Source of the DNA: PGZG01 sp046292765
GTDB taxonomy: Bacteria; Pseudomonadota; Gammaproteobacteria; Pseudomonadales; Alcanivoracaceae
Direction: 5' to 3'
Assembly: GCA_046292765.1 (NCBI GenBank)
Contig: JBKBQA010000001.1
Location: 372,001 to 436,000, forward strand
Length of the DNA stretch: 64,000 bases
Below the pieces are notes generated by a model. That model searched no databases and was not told the DNA's origin. It was given only the letters and a program-made list of their open reading frames with translations. Below, one piece after another: positions 17,350-26,810 of the stretch (the first letter of the stretch is position 1; each line of letters opens with the position of its first letter). The position numbers and the translations under genes are program-made.

Positions 17350-17991
17350 ATGACTGAGACCGTTGCCGTTCTTGATTACGGTATGGGTAATCTGCACTCG
17401 GCCGCCAAGGCTCTGGAGAAAGTCTCCTCCGGTCAGCGCATTCTGGTCACCTCCGATCCGCAGGCTGTTGCCACTGCGGATCGGGTGGTGTTTCCCGGCG
17501 TTGGCGCCATTCGTGACTGCATGCGGGAGTTGGCTGAGCGAGGCCTTGATCAGGCGGTGCGTGAGGCGGCCACTCGCGGTACGCCGCTGCTTGGCATTTG
17601 TGTCGGGATGCAGGCACTGATGAATCACAGTGACGAGAACGGCGGCATTGATGGCCTCGGCGTGTTTCCCGGTCGTGTTGTTCATTTCGGTGAACGCTAC
17701 TCCGAGTTCGGCGATCGACTCAAGGTGCCACACATGGGCTGGAATCAGGTTCGTCAGGTGGAGGCGCATCCAATGTGGGCGGGCATCCCGGATTTTTCCC
17801 GCTTCTACTTCGTGCATAGCTATCACGTGTCGGCGCTTCCGGAATCTCAGGTGCCGGGGGTCTGCGAGTATGGGCTGGAGTTCCCGGCGGCGGTCTGTCG
17901 GGGTAATGTCTTTGCTGTCCAGTTTCATCCCGAAAAAAGCGCTCCCCATGGTCTGACGTTGCTGGAAAATTTCCTCCGTTGGGCGCCCTGA
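17350..17991 (+). CDS. hisH: Imidazole glycerol phosphate synthase, glutaminase subunit
   Basis: 213 aa. Class I amidotransferase: the nucleophile Cys lies in LLGICVGMQALM near residues 80-91, and the His/Glu of the triad are in VQFHPEKSAPHG near residue 193. It supplies ammonia to HisF for ring closure. It lies between hisB and hisA in the operon. Confidence 0.97.
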   Translation: MTETVAVLDYGMGNLHSAAKALEKVSSGQRILVTSDPQAVATADRVVFPGVGAIRDCMRELAERGLDQAVREAATRGTPLLGICVGMQALMNHSDENGGIDGLGVFPGRVVHFGERYSEFGDRLKVPHMGWNQVRQVEAHPMWAGIPDFSRFYFVHSYHVSALPESQVPGVCEYGLEFPAAVCRGNVFAVQFHPEKSAPHGLTLLENFLRWAP

Positions 17992-18021
17992 CTTTTCAGC
18001 TTTTGTTTATTGAGGTTTTTC

Positions 18022-18759
18022 ATGCTGCTGATTCCCGCCATCGATCTGAAAGACGGCAAGTGTGTGCGTCTGCGTCAGGGCCGCATGGAAGACGATACGG
18101 TATTTTCCGATGACCCGGTGGCCATGGCGCGCCATTGGGTGGAGCGTGGAGCCCGCCGGCTGCATCTGGTGGATCTTAATGGCGCCTTTGCTGGCGAACC
18201 GGTCAACGGCGGTATCGTCAAGGCGATTGCCCGCGAGTTCCCGGATCTGCCAATCCAGATTGGCGGTGGCATTCGGTCGCCCGAGATCATCGAGGCCTAT
18301 CTGGCCGCCGGGGTTACCTGGTTGATCATTGGCACCAAGGCTGTGCGTGAGCCGGAGTTTGTCGGTGAGATGTGCAAGCGCTTTCCGGGTCATATCATCG
18401 TCGGGCTCGATGCCAAAGATGGCATGGTCGCGACCGATGGCTGGGCCAATGTCACTGACGTCAATGTCATTGATCTGGCAAAGCGATTCGAGAATGACGG
18501 TGTGTCTTCGATTGTTTACACCGATATCAGTCGCGATGGCATGTTGCAGGGTGTGAATGTCGACGCCACGGTACGGCTGGCTGAGTCCATGACCATTCCG
18601 GTGATTGCTTCCGGTGGTATTACTGATCTGGATGATGTGCGCAATCTCTGTGCGGTGGCTGGCAGCGGTATCGAGGCGGCCATTACTGGCCGGGCTATTT
18701 ATGAGGGCACGCTGAACTTTGAAGCGGGCCAGCAGCTGGCGGATGAACTGACGGCGTAA
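18022..18759 (+). CDS. hisA: ProFAR isomerase
   Basis: 245 aa (beta/alpha)8 barrel beginning MLLIPAIDLKDGKCVRL. The catalytic aspartates lie in AIDLKDG and in the second-half strand VYTDISRDGM. The phosphate-binding IGGGIRSPE is also present. An in-frame TTG lies four codons upstream, but ATG 18022 has TGAGG at 18011-18015. It precedes hisF by 35 bp. Confidence 0.97.
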   Translation: MLLIPAIDLKDGKCVRLRQGRMEDDTVFSDDPVAMARHWVERGARRLHLVDLNGAFAGEPVNGGIVKAIAREFPDLPIQIGGGIRSPEIIEAYLAAGVTWLIIGTKAVREPEFVGEMCKRFPGHIIVGLDAKDGMVATDGWANVTDVNVIDLAKRFENDGVSSIVYTDISRDGMLQGVNVDATVRLAESMTIPVIASGGITDLDDVRNLCAVAGSGIEAAITGRAIYEGTLNFEAGQQLADELTA

Positions 18760-18794
18760 GCCGCAACACTGTTCCGGAATCCGGGGAGTCTGAT

Positions 18795-19568
18795 ATGGGT
18801 CTGGCCAAACGCATCATTCCATGCCTTGATGTCGACAAGGGTCGTGTCGTCAAGGGCGTGAAGTTCGAAAGCATCCGTGATGCCGGTGATCCGGTTGAGA
18901 TTGCCAAGCGCTATAACGACGAAGGCGCAGACGAAATCACCTTTCTGGATATCACCGCCAGTCATGAAGGTCGTGACACCACCTTGCATACGGTCGAGAA
19001 AATGGCGGCTCAGGTGTTTATCCCGCTGACGGTGGGTGGCGGTGTACGTACGCTGCAGGATATTCGGAATTTGCTCAATGCCGGCGCAGACAAGGTCAGC
19101 ATCAATTCTGCTGCAGTACACAATCCGGAGTTTGTCCGCGAGGCAGCGGACCGGTTCGGCTCCCAGTGTATTGTTGTGGCCATTGATGCCAAAAAGGTCA
19201 GCGCAGAGAGCGAGCCCAATCGCTGGGAGATCTTTACCCATGGCGGCCGCAAGGCCACCGGGCTTGATGCCATCCAGTGGGCAAAGCGGATGACCGACTA
19301 TGGTGCCGGTGAGATTCTGCTCACCAGTATGGACAAGGATGGCACCAAAAACGGCTTCGATATTGCTGTCACCCGCGCCATCTCAGATGCGGTCCCCGTG
19401 CCGGTGATCGCTTCTGGTGGAGTGGGCACACTGCAGCACCTCGTCAATGGTGTGCTGCAGGGTGGCGCCGACGCTGTGCTTGCTGCTTCCATCTTCCACT
19501 TTGGTGAGTACAGCATTCGCGAAGCCAAGGAATACATGGTGGCTGCGGGTATTGAAATGCGGCTCTGA
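18795..19568 (+). CDS. hisF: Imidazole glycerol phosphate synthase, cyclase subunit
   Basis: 257 aa barrel starting MGLAKRIIPCLDVDKGRVVKG, with catalytic Asp in CLDVDKG and in LLTSMDKDGTKNGFD. It makes IGP and AICAR with HisH. It ends the operon. HisI is not here, and hisE lies 25 kb away at 44613. The following 227 bp contain no clear gene. Confidence 0.97.
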   Translation: MGLAKRIIPCLDVDKGRVVKGVKFESIRDAGDPVEIAKRYNDEGADEITFLDITASHEGRDTTLHTVEKMAAQVFIPLTVGGGVRTLQDIRNLLNAGADKVSINSAAVHNPEFVREAADRFGSQCIVVAIDAKKVSAESEPNRWEIFTHGGRKATGLDAIQWAKRMTDYGAGEILLTSMDKDGTKNGFDIAVTRAISDAVPVPVIASGGVGTLQHLVNGVLQGGADAVLAASIFHFGEYSIREAKEYMVAAGIEMRL

Positions 19569-19795
19569 AGAGGGCGTCTGGCTTTAGCGGATGCGCGCGC
19601 GGGTTTGGTTATTTCAGGAAAGGGGTTGGTCAATCCGTGCCAGCTCCTTTGCTAACTGCTTGATTGGGGCTGCTTTGCCCATCCATCGGTAATTCATCTT
19701 ATTTATTTCAGTGCCCATCTCTCTAGGCTCGATCTTCCGAGTCCGGTCCGGCCATGCCCGTGTTCCGGTCAATAACAATAATATTGGAACCGCCA

Positions 19796-20947
19796 ATGGA
19801 TGCCGTGATTAAGCCCGTCAGGGCCAATGCCCCGGAAAGCCCTGCCATGCCGAAGGTGCCGGCAGCGAGCCACCTGACCGAGGCGCAGCTGCAGGAATTC
19901 GGCGCCAGACTTGATGAAATCGGCAAGCGCGCCATGGCAAGTCGTGGCAAGGCGGATGAGCGCTATATTCGCAGGGTCATTCGTTATCAGCGCGGCCTGG
20001 AGATTGGTGGTCGTGCGGTGATCTACCTCGGCATTCTCTACGCGCCGCTGTTCGTGTTGGGGGCTGTGATCCTTGGCCTGGCAAAAATCATCGAGAATAT
20101 GGAAATCGGGCACAACGTCCTTCATGGCCAGTGGGACTGGCTCAAGGACCCGAAAATTCACTCGTCTCGCTGGGAATGGGATGGCGTCTGCCCCTCAAAG
20201 CAGTGGCAGCGATCGCATAACTTTATTCATCACAAGTGGACCAACGTTATCGGCATGGATCGGGATTTCGGCTACCACGTGCTGCGCATGAGCGAGAGGC
20301 AGCCCTGGAAGCCGGTGTATCTCTTCCAACCCGTATCCAATCTGATGATGGCCCTGCTGTTTGAGTGGGGTGTGGCCATTCATGATGATGAAATGGGGGC
20401 CATGCGCGATGGCAAGAAAAGCCTGAAAGAGGTGATGCCGAAGGTCAAGCGGTTGCTGAGAAAAATTGCCCGTCAGGTGGGCAAGGATTACATTCTTTTT
20501 CCACTTCTTGCCGGCCCGTATTTCCTTTCAGTGCTGTTGGCCAATCTGGCGGCCAACCTGATTCGCAATGTGTGGGCGTATGCGGTCATATTCTGCGGCC
20601 ATTTTCCGGATGGGGTCGAAGAGTTCACCCCGGACGACGTTGAAAATGAGGATAGGGCTCGGTGGTGTGTTCGCCAGATTCTGGGGTCGGCGAATATTCG
20701 CGGCGGCGCCGTGATGCATTTCATGAGCGGTAACCTGAGCCACCAGATTGAGCATCACCTCTACCCGCGATTGCCGAGCAATCGATATGCGGAGGTGGCC
20801 CGGGAAGTGCGACTTCTGTGTGAAGAATATGGGATCAAATACAATAGTCACGGCCTGCTTTGGCAGCTCTTTACTGTCTGGCGCAAGGTATTCCGTTACG
20901 CCTTGCCTCCGGCAGCTGGTGCGGTGTCTGTCTCAGACAGGGCGTGA
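19796..20947 (+). CDS. Membrane fatty acid desaturase
   Basis: About 383 aa. The three di-iron histidine boxes are visible: GHNVLHGQWDW, HNFIHHKWTN and QIEHHLYPRLPSNRY, with two pairs of hydrophobic helices between. It belongs to the integral-membrane desaturase family that introduces double bonds into acyl chains; the exact regioselectivity is not clear. An in-frame ATG at 19754 would add 14 residues. Both starts have weak ribosome sites, and I prefer 19796 because the added segment is not family-like. Confidence 0.85.
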   Translation: MDAVIKPVRANAPESPAMPKVPAASHLTEAQLQEFGARLDEIGKRAMASRGKADERYIRRVIRYQRGLEIGGRAVIYLGILYAPLFVLGAVILGLAKIIENMEIGHNVLHGQWDWLKDPKIHSSRWEWDGVCPSKQWQRSHNFIHHKWTNVIGMDRDFGYHVLRMSERQPWKPVYLFQPVSNLMMALLFEWGVAIHDDEMGAMRDGKKSLKEVMPKVKRLLRKIARQVGKDYILFPLLAGPYFLSVLLANLAANLIRNVWAYAVIFCGHFPDGVEEFTPDDVENEDRARWCVRQILGSANIRGGAVMHFMSGNLSHQIEHHLYPRLPSNRYAEVAREVRLLCEEYGIKYNSHGLLWQLFTVWRKVFRYALPPAAGAVSVSDRA

Positions 20948-21025
20948 AAACCATGCTCGCATGAGGCTGGTCTGGGCGCTGACGATATGGTGTATTGAAG
21001 GCCTCTTGGATAGTGGGGGCTGGGT

Positions 21026-21709
21026 ATGAGTGACGATGCCATTCGTCTCTGGGATCTGCCGACGCGGTTGTTCCACTGGCTTTTGGTGATTGCCGTGTCC
21101 GGTGCGGTGATCACCGTCAAGCTGGGCGGTACCTGGATGGTGTGGCACGAGCGCTTCGGCATGATGGTGCTCGGGCTGGTCAGCTTTCGTCTGGTGTGGG
21201 GGCTGGCAGGAACCCGGTATGTCCGCTTTTCGCAGTTCCTGACAGGCCCTCGGGGCATCATTGATTATTTGCAGGGTCGTTGGCGCGGGGTCGGCCATAA
21301 TCCACTCGGTGCCTGGTCAGTGATGGCGATGCTGGCGGTGTTGGGCTTCCAGTCGGTCAGCGGTCTGTTTGCTTTCGACGATATTGCCTTTGGCGGGCCG
21401 CTGCGGCGCGCTGTGTCCTCAGAATGGAGTAGCCGCATTACCGGCTGGCACAGCGGTGGCGAGTGGCTGATTCTTGGCCTGATCGCGCTGCATCTTGCTG
21501 CCGTGTTTTTCTATCTGCTGGTGCGCCGGGACAACCTGATCACGCCAATGATATCGGGACGCAAACGGGGCGCCGAAGGTGATGCTGCCGGAGCCGTGCG
21601 CTGGTGGGCGTTGCTGTTGGCCTTTGTGGTTGTTGGTGCTGTGCTGTGGGTGGCGAACGGCGGGTTGTTGCCACCGCCGGCCCCACCACCCGTTGATCTG
21701 GGCTGGTGA
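21026..21709 (+). CDS. Cytochrome b561-family protein
   Basis: 227 aa with four hydrophobic segments. Opens with RLWDLPTRLFHWLLVIAV, where the His is a haem ligand typical of the bacterial b561/Ni-Fe-hydrogenase cytochrome b group. Further candidate ligands are in TWMVWHERFG, ITGWHSGGEW and ALHLAAVFF. It probably passes electrons between quinol and a periplasmic acceptor. The cytochrome c' gene converges on it 16 bp away, and the two may act together. Confidence 0.87.
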   Translation: MSDDAIRLWDLPTRLFHWLLVIAVSGAVITVKLGGTWMVWHERFGMMVLGLVSFRLVWGLAGTRYVRFSQFLTGPRGIIDYLQGRWRGVGHNPLGAWSVMAMLAVLGFQSVSGLFAFDDIAFGGPLRRAVSSEWSSRITGWHSGGEWLILGLIALHLAAVFFYLLVRRDNLITPMISGRKRGAEGDAAGAVRWWALLLAFVVVGAVLWVANGGLLPPPAPPPVDLGW

Positions 21710-21725
21710 GGCTAAGGCAAGCTGG

Positions 21726-22199
21726 TTACTCCGGCGCGCGATAGCTGTCGTGGCAAGCCTTGCAGGCCTGTCCCACGGCGCCAAACTGGCTGGCGATGGC
21801 CGCTCGGTCACCGCTGGCCGCCACCGTTTGCAGTGCATTCGCCTCGTTGATAAAGCGTCGCGCAACCTCGCCCACCTTGTCTTGCTCGCGGAAAAACTCC
21901 GGCTTCAGTCGAGTGGCTTTCCAGCCAGTGCCCTTGTCGGTGCCCGGGCCATACAGGGCACCCATGCCGGAGTTAGCCACGGCGGCGATAGCATTGGCGG
22001 CCGCTTCAATCTGGGCCTGGCTGTAGGGCACGCTACCGTCAACGACCTGAGCCTTGATCTTGCCCATATTCCAGGCCGCGAACTGGTAGGCGGACTGCCG
22101 GTTCTTGATCTGATCTTGCACTGACATCTGTGCCAGCGCCGTGGCAGAAATGGAAATGGCGAGGGTGCCGAAGCCGATCTGTTTGAGCAGCGCTTTCAT
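21726..22199 (-). CDS. Periplasmic cytochrome c'
   Basis: About 157 aa. A signal peptide (KALLKQIGFGTLAIS...ALA) precedes a four-helix-bundle-like mature part. The single haem motif CKACH stands near the C-terminus followed by DSYRAPE, as usual for cytochrome c'. A GTG four codons upstream is possible, but the ATG at 22199 has GGAGAG at 6-nt spacing. Cytochromes c' bind NO or CO. Confidence 0.88.
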   Translation of the reverse strand: MKALLKQIGFGTLAISISATALAQMSVQDQIKNRQSAYQFAAWNMGKIKAQVVDGSVPYSQAQIEAAANAIAAVANSGMGALYGPGTDKGTGWKATRLKPEFFREQDKVGEVARRFINEANALQTVAASGDRAAIASQFGAVGQACKACHDSYRAPE

Positions 22200-22303
22200 A
22201 CAGCTCTCCACGGAAAGAGGTTGATAGTTAAGCTCCTGCAGTCAAGGTATCTGCCTGTGGGACAATGATCAAGAAAGCGCGAAGGTCAGGTGAATTGTGT
22301 GGG

Positions 22304-23068
22304 TCAGAGCGCCGGATCATCCGGTGCTGTAATGTCGCGACGCGCCATCTGGGGGCGGTTGAGAAGCTGCGAAACCGGCACCAGCGTGATGCCGGCAGGT
22401 TCCAGTAAAGGCAGCACCTGCTGCAGGTACTCGATGGTTTCCGGGTAGGGGTGTCCGATCACGATTGCCTGGCCTCGTCGGCGGGCGATGGAAATCGCGC
22501 GGTTGAATTGCTCGTTGATCGCGACCAGATCACGTTCGTTGTCGAGGAATATGTCGCGGCCTGCATGGGGCAGACCACGATGCCGGGCGACGCGGCTGGC
22601 GACGGTCTGCGGTGTGGTACGACTGTCGACAAAGAAAAGGTCGTGGCCGGCGAGCTGATCCATCAGCCATTCCATCGCGGTCTGATCGGCCGTGAGCACG
22701 CCGCCCATGTGGTTGTTCAGACCACGCGCCTCGGGAATGCGTTCTATGGCGGCTTGAATGGTGCTGGCGAATTCATCTTCGGACATGTCCTCACTCAGTC
22801 CACCTGCATCCAGACGACCGAAGCCATCGGTTTCCATCGGCATGTGCAAGATGACTTCCTTGCCGGCTGCTTTGGCGAGCCGGGCCAGTGCGGGAGCATG
22901 GGGCGTTTGCGGAATGACGGCACAGGTGATCGGACCGGGCAGATCGATAACGGCTTCGCCGCGGCTCTTGTGGTAGCCAAGATCATCGATGATCACTGCC
23001 AGCCGAACCTGCGCCTGCGCCAGTATCGGCAGCAGTAGCAGGCCGACGAGCAACAGCCGAGCGATCAT
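22304..23068 (-). CDS. yibQ: Divergent polysaccharide deacetylase family protein
   Basis: 254 aa with signal peptide ending AQA. Family features are VRLAVIIDDLGYHKSRGE, HMPMETDGFG, LNNHMGGVLTAD and FVDSRTTPQTVASRVA. Exported, function unclear, commonly beside envC and a ctp protease as here. Its start overlaps the protease stop by 4 bp. Confidence 0.9.
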   Translation of the reverse strand: MIARLLLVGLLLLPILAQAQVRLAVIIDDLGYHKSRGEAVIDLPGPITCAVIPQTPHAPALARLAKAAGKEVILHMPMETDGFGRLDAGGLSEDMSEDEFASTIQAAIERIPEARGLNNHMGGVLTADQTAMEWLMDQLAGHDLFFVDSRTTPQTVASRVARHRGLPHAGRDIFLDNERDLVAINEQFNRAISIARRRGQAIVIGHPYPETIEYLQQVLPLLEPAGITLVPVSQLLNRPQMARRDITAPDDPAL

Positions 23069-24345
23069 TGGCCCCGGGGAGCGGTCAGCGCGATGCCTTT
23101 GAGTACCGACAGCGCCTGATAGAGGGTGAAGTCGGTGCTGGCCAGCGGTTGTGTTTCAGTGCTCTTCTGATCACCGTTACCTTGCTGATTATTCAAGTGG
23201 CCGCGCAGATCTGCCTCGCGCACTCCCTGACGACCCTCAATCAGTTCGACCTTGGCCACATCCGTGCTGATGTCAGGCGCAATGCCTTCCGCCTGTATGG
23301 AGCGTCCCTTCGGAGTGTAGTAGAGCGCAGTGGTGAGCTTGAGTGCCCGGTCGCCGTGCAGGGGCAGAATGGTCTGCACTGAACCTTTGCCGAAACTACG
23401 TTGGCCGATGACGATGGCGCGCCCATGATCCTGCAGGGCGCCTGCGACAATTTCTGACGCGGATGCCGAGCCGCCATTGACTAGCACTATCAGCGGCAGG
23501 CCATCGAGAACATCGCCGGCGGTTGCTGCATAATTGATGCGGCTGGTTTCATCCCGGCCCTGGGTATAGACGATCAGACCCTTGTCGAGAAACAGATCGG
23601 AAATCTGCACGGCAGCACTGAGTACACCACCTGGATTATTGCGCAGGTCCAGTATCACACCCTTCAGTTCGTTTTCCTGCGTGAGCTTGCGCAGGGCACG
23701 CTCCGTATCACGGCCTGACTGACTCTGGAACTGGGTGACACGTACATAGGCAAAGCCGGGCTCCAGCATTCGTGCCCGAACGCTCTGGATGCGAATGCGA
23801 TCGCGAGTGAGGGATACCGTGCGCGGTTTCTCGCTACCTTCGGACATAATCGACAACTCGACCTTCGATCCCACATCGCCACGCAGCAGTTTGATGGCTT
23901 CGTCGAGAGCAAGTCCTTTGACGAAGGTGTCATCAATTTTCAGGATCAGGTCGCCGGCACGCAGGCCGGCTCGGCTGGCGGGAGTGTCGTCCAGTGGGGT
24001 GACGACTTTGACGAAGCCATTCTCAAGCGTGACTTCAATGCCGAGACCGCCGAACTCGCCGGAGGTGGTGACCTGAAGATCATCGAACTCGCTCGGAGTG
24101 AGGTAGCTGGAATGCGGATCCAGCTCGTAGAGCATGCCGCGAATGGCGGATTCGAGCAGGGTGCGGTCATCGATTTCTTCGATGTAGGCGCCGCGAATGC
24201 GCTCCATTACCTCGGCGAATACCCGTAGCTCGGTAATCGGTACGCCCTGCGAACGGGCCTGGGCATCCAGCGCCGGATCAGAAGCGTAAGCGGTGCCGTG
24301 AAGCAGGGCGAAGCTGATCGCGATGGCGTAGAAAATTCGAATCAT
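23065..24345 (-). CDS. ctpA: Carboxy-terminal processing protease, S41 family
   Basis: 426 aa with signal peptide. A PDZ domain at about residues 95-175 (FGGLGIEVTLENGFVKV) precedes the S41 catalytic domain. The serine is in NGGSASASEIVAGALQ and the lysine in GQRSFGKGSVQT, a Ser-Lys dyad. CtpA proteases cut periplasmic proteins, often murein hydrolases, which fits its place directly after envC. Confidence 0.95.
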   Translation of the reverse strand: MIRIFYAIAISFALLHGTAYASDPALDAQARSQGVPITELRVFAEVMERIRGAYIEEIDDRTLLESAIRGMLYELDPHSSYLTPSEFDDLQVTTSGEFGGLGIEVTLENGFVKVVTPLDDTPASRAGLRAGDLILKIDDTFVKGLALDEAIKLLRGDVGSKVELSIMSEGSEKPRTVSLTRDRIRIQSVRARMLEPGFAYVRVTQFQSQSGRDTERALRKLTQENELKGVILDLRNNPGGVLSAAVQISDLFLDKGLIVYTQGRDETSRINYAATAGDVLDGLPLIVLVNGGSASASEIVAGALQDHGRAIVIGQRSFGKGSVQTILPLHGDRALKLTTALYYTPKGRSIQAEGIAPDISTDVAKVELIEGRQGVREADLRGHLNNQQGNGDQKSTETQPLASTDFTLYQALSVLKGIALTAPRGQ

Positions 24346-24362
24346 CAGCGGGATATCCCGTT

Positions 24363-25514
24363 CTATTGGCGGCTGGCGATGGGGGGCAGTGTAACACGGC
24401 TATTGCACCATTGATCCGGATTCACTGGCACCCCGGCGCGGCGGATTTCGAAGTACAAACCGGCCTGGCTGTTGCCACCGGAGTCGCCCACCTGGGCAAT
24501 CACGTCGCCGGTGGCGACCCACTCGCCGATCTCCCGGGTGAGGGCCTGATTTTGACCATAGAGGGACAAATAGCTGCCGCCATGATCAAGAATGATTAGC
24601 AGGCCATAGCCCCGCAGCCAGTCGGCAAACACCACCCGGCCGCCGTGAATGGCTCGCACCGGAGTGCCCGCGGGCGCATCGAGCAACACGCCATTCCAGC
24701 GCACTGAGCCTTCGCGGGGGCTGCCGAAACGGGCGCTGATACGTCTCGTTACCGGCCATGGCAACTTGTTGGCGAGCTGGCCGAAAGGCACCCCGTCAGT
24801 GACCGGTGGTAGAGAGCCGACGCTGCGGCCGACATCCTTGAGCAGGGTGTCCAGGCGGCGCTCATCCTGACGCATGCGTTCCAGCCGCTGCTGACTGGAA
24901 CCGATGCGCTGGTTGATGCTGGCCAGGGTGGTGCTGCGCTCTTTGCGGGCATTGGCCAGCTCGATACGCTGCTGTTCCAGCTCGGCCTGCCGTTCATCCA
25001 GTTCCTGACGGGCTGTCTCGGTGGCGGCTACTGCAGCCAGCAGCTCGTTAAGATCCCGGTTGATCAGACTGACCCGCTCCTGTCTGGCTCGCTGGAAATA
25101 CTCCTGATAGCGGAGCATGCGAGCGACCGAATCCGGCTGCTCCTGATTCAGCAGCATCCGGGCCAGCTCCTGGCGTCCGTTCATATAGCCGGCCCTTGCG
25201 GTGCGGGCGACCCAGTCGAGCTGGACTCCGCGCTCCCGGGCCAGCCGTTGCTGCCGGGCTTCCAGCCGCTGCAGCTCGGCGGCTGCATCGCGCCGGCGCT
25301 GCTCAAGGGTGCGCAGCTGCCGGTTCAAGCGGGCCGTTCTCAGCTCGACCTCGCGCAGCGCCGCCTGCTCGCTGTCGCGCTGGCCAAGGTCGGCGCGCAG
25401 GGCCTTTTCCAGTTCGCCGATACGTTGGCGCAGCTGGTTCAGCTCCGCCGCCGAGGGGGCGTTGGCAGAGGAGGCCAGTGGCAGTAACAGGAGCAGGGAA
25501 AGAATCAGTCTCAT
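24363..25514 (-). CDS. envC: Murein hydrolase activator EnvC
   Basis: 383 aa. Signal peptide, then a long coiled coil (about residues 22-240, rich in Glu, Arg and Gln), then a LytM/M23 domain (about 265-370). The metal-binding His of active M23 enzymes is not kept: the usual HxH position reads LYGQ. It should therefore activate AmiA/AmiB-type amidases rather than cut murein itself. First gene of envC-ctpA-yibQ. Confidence 0.94.
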   Translation of the reverse strand: MRLILSLLLLLPLASSANAPSAAELNQLRQRIGELEKALRADLGQRDSEQAALREVELRTARLNRQLRTLEQRRRDAAAELQRLEARQQRLARERGVQLDWVARTARAGYMNGRQELARMLLNQEQPDSVARMLRYQEYFQRARQERVSLINRDLNELLAAVAATETARQELDERQAELEQQRIELANARKERSTTLASINQRIGSSQQRLERMRQDERRLDTLLKDVGRSVGSLPPVTDGVPFGQLANKLPWPVTRRISARFGSPREGSVRWNGVLLDAPAGTPVRAIHGGRVVFADWLRGYGLLIILDHGGSYLSLYGQNQALTREIGEWVATGDVIAQVGDSGGNSQAGLYFEIRRAGVPVNPDQWCNSRVTLPPIASRQ

Positions 25515-25604
25515 GTCGGCGTTTTACCTGATGTTCATCGGGGAGGGAAGCTCCGCCGCCATCTGCTATACTCGCGACCCGTTTTCCCTGTCTCGGAAGT
25601 ACCG

Positions 25605-26021
25605 ATGGACCGTTTATTCGAATTCGTGATCAACCACTATGTGCTGGTGTCGTCATTCTTCATTCTCTGGGCGGTGTTCTTCTCGCTGGAGTCCCGTCGC
25701 GGCGGCCAGAGCGTCAGCCCGCAAAAGGCCACCAACATGGTCAACCGTGAAGAGGCCCAGATTGTCGACCTGCGTGATGCCGACGAGTTTCGCCAGGGCC
25801 ATATTGCCGGCAGTCTCAACATACCCATGAGTCAATTCGCCGAGCGCATTGCGGAACTGGACAAGCACAAGGGCAAGCCGGTGATTCTGCTTTGCAAGAT
25901 GGGCACCAATGCCGGTGTCGCCGGACGGCAACTGCGCGCCCGCGGCTTCGACCGGGTGGCGCGCATCCAGGGCGGCATTCAGGGCTGGCGCGCGGACAAC
26001 CTGCCGGTAGTCAAGGCCTGA
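25605..26021 (+). CDS. yibN: Membrane-anchored rhodanese-like sulfurtransferase
   Basis: 138 aa. One N-terminal membrane helix (HYVLVSSFFILWAVFF) and one rhodanese domain with DLRDADEFRQGHIAGS and the active loop LLCKMGTNAG (Cys near residue 97). Family YibN, usually beside grxC and secB as here; the next gene starts 2 bp after its stop. It is divergent from envC. Confidence 0.9.
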   Translation: MDRLFEFVINHYVLVSSFFILWAVFFSLESRRGGQSVSPQKATNMVNREEAQIVDLRDADEFRQGHIAGSLNIPMSQFAERIAELDKHKGKPVILLCKMGTNAGVAGRQLRARGFDRVARIQGGIQGWRADNLPVVKA

Positions 26022-26023
26022 GC

Positions 26024-26278
26024 ATGGCTGAGGTCGTCATCTACAGCACTCCCTGGTGTCCCTACTGCATCCGTGCCAAACGGTTGCTGGCGGACAAGGG
26101 GGCGGCGTTCACCGATATTGATGTCAGTGCCGATCCGGCGCTGCGCAGAGAAATGATCGCGCGTAGCGGTCGTCAGACTGTGCCGCAGATCTGGATTGGT
26201 CAACGACATGTCGGTGGCTGTGATGACCTTTACGCCCTTGAACGTCAACGTCAGCTGGATGACCTGCTGACGAACTGA
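26024..26278 (+). CDS. grxC: Glutaredoxin 3
   Basis: 84 aa with dithiol active site CPYC at residues 12-15 (YSTPWCPYCIRAKRLL) and the glutathione-site motifs TVPQIWIG and GGCDDLYAL. Cytosolic disulfide reductant. It lies between the rhodanese and secB in one operon. Confidence 0.96.
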   Translation: MAEVVIYSTPWCPYCIRAKRLLADKGAAFTDIDVSADPALRREMIARSGRQTVPQIWIGQRHVGGCDDLYALERQRQLDDLLTN

Positions 26279-26314
26279 AATTACCATTACAACAAGTACT
26301 GTCTGGAGATTGAA

Positions 26315-26770
26315 ATGAGTGACCAACAGCGTGTGTTTCAGATACAGCGTATTTATGTCAAGGATTTGTCGTTCGAGTCCCCTGGTACACCCACTGTATT
26401 CCTTGATAAGTGGAATCCGACTGCCAACCTCCAGCTGAACAATCACGCCCGTCGACTCGGCGAGGCCGATGAGTATGAAGTAGAAGTAGCAGTTACCCTG
26501 ACGGCCGAGCAGGATGGTAAAACAGTGTATCTGGTCGAGGTGAAGCAAGCGGGTATCTTCACTATCACAGGCATTCAGGGTGAAGAGCTGGAGCAGTTGC
26601 TAGGAGCATATTGTCCCAATGTATTGTTCCCCTACCTGCGAGAGGTGGTGGCGTCGCTAGTGACTCACGGCTCGTTCCCTGCATTCCAGCTGCAGCCGAT
26701 CAATTTTGATGGTCTGTTCCAGCAGGCGAAAGCCAAGCGTGCCGAAGAGCTCAAGGCGCAGGCTCACTAA
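26315..26770 (+). CDS. secB: Protein-export chaperone SecB
   Basis: 151 aa, the family length. Conserved FQIQRIYVKDLSFESPGTP at the N-terminus and CPNVLFPYLREVVASLVTHG near residues 105-124. The tetramer keeps preproteins unfolded and passes them to SecA. Start behind CTGGAGATTG. A REP-like palindrome follows the stop. Confidence 0.98.
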   Translation: MSDQQRVFQIQRIYVKDLSFESPGTPTVFLDKWNPTANLQLNNHARRLGEADEYEVEVAVTLTAEQDGKTVYLVEVKQAGIFTITGIQGEELEQLLGAYCPNVLFPYLREVVASLVTHGSFPAFQLQPINFDGLFQQAKAKRAEELKAQAH

Positions 26771-26780
26771 ATCGGACTGT

Positions 26781-26810
26781 TGCAGGAGCGCCGATCCTGG
26801 CGCTCCTACA
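26781..26810. repeat. REP-like palindrome between secB and trmL
   Basis: 12-bp arms TGCAGGAGCGCC and GGCGCTCCTACA (one mismatch) with loop GATCCT. Same family as 8004-8047. It supplies the trmL stop codon (TAG on the minus strand at 26806-26808) and probably serves both convergent genes as a terminator. Confidence 0.75.

Noticed and set aside
19614..19796. Minus-strand frame after hisF ending in WMGKAAPIKQLAKELARIDQ
   Set aside because: It resembles the AAPIKKLL end of MutY and might be a gene remnant, but the match is too short to call a pseudogene.
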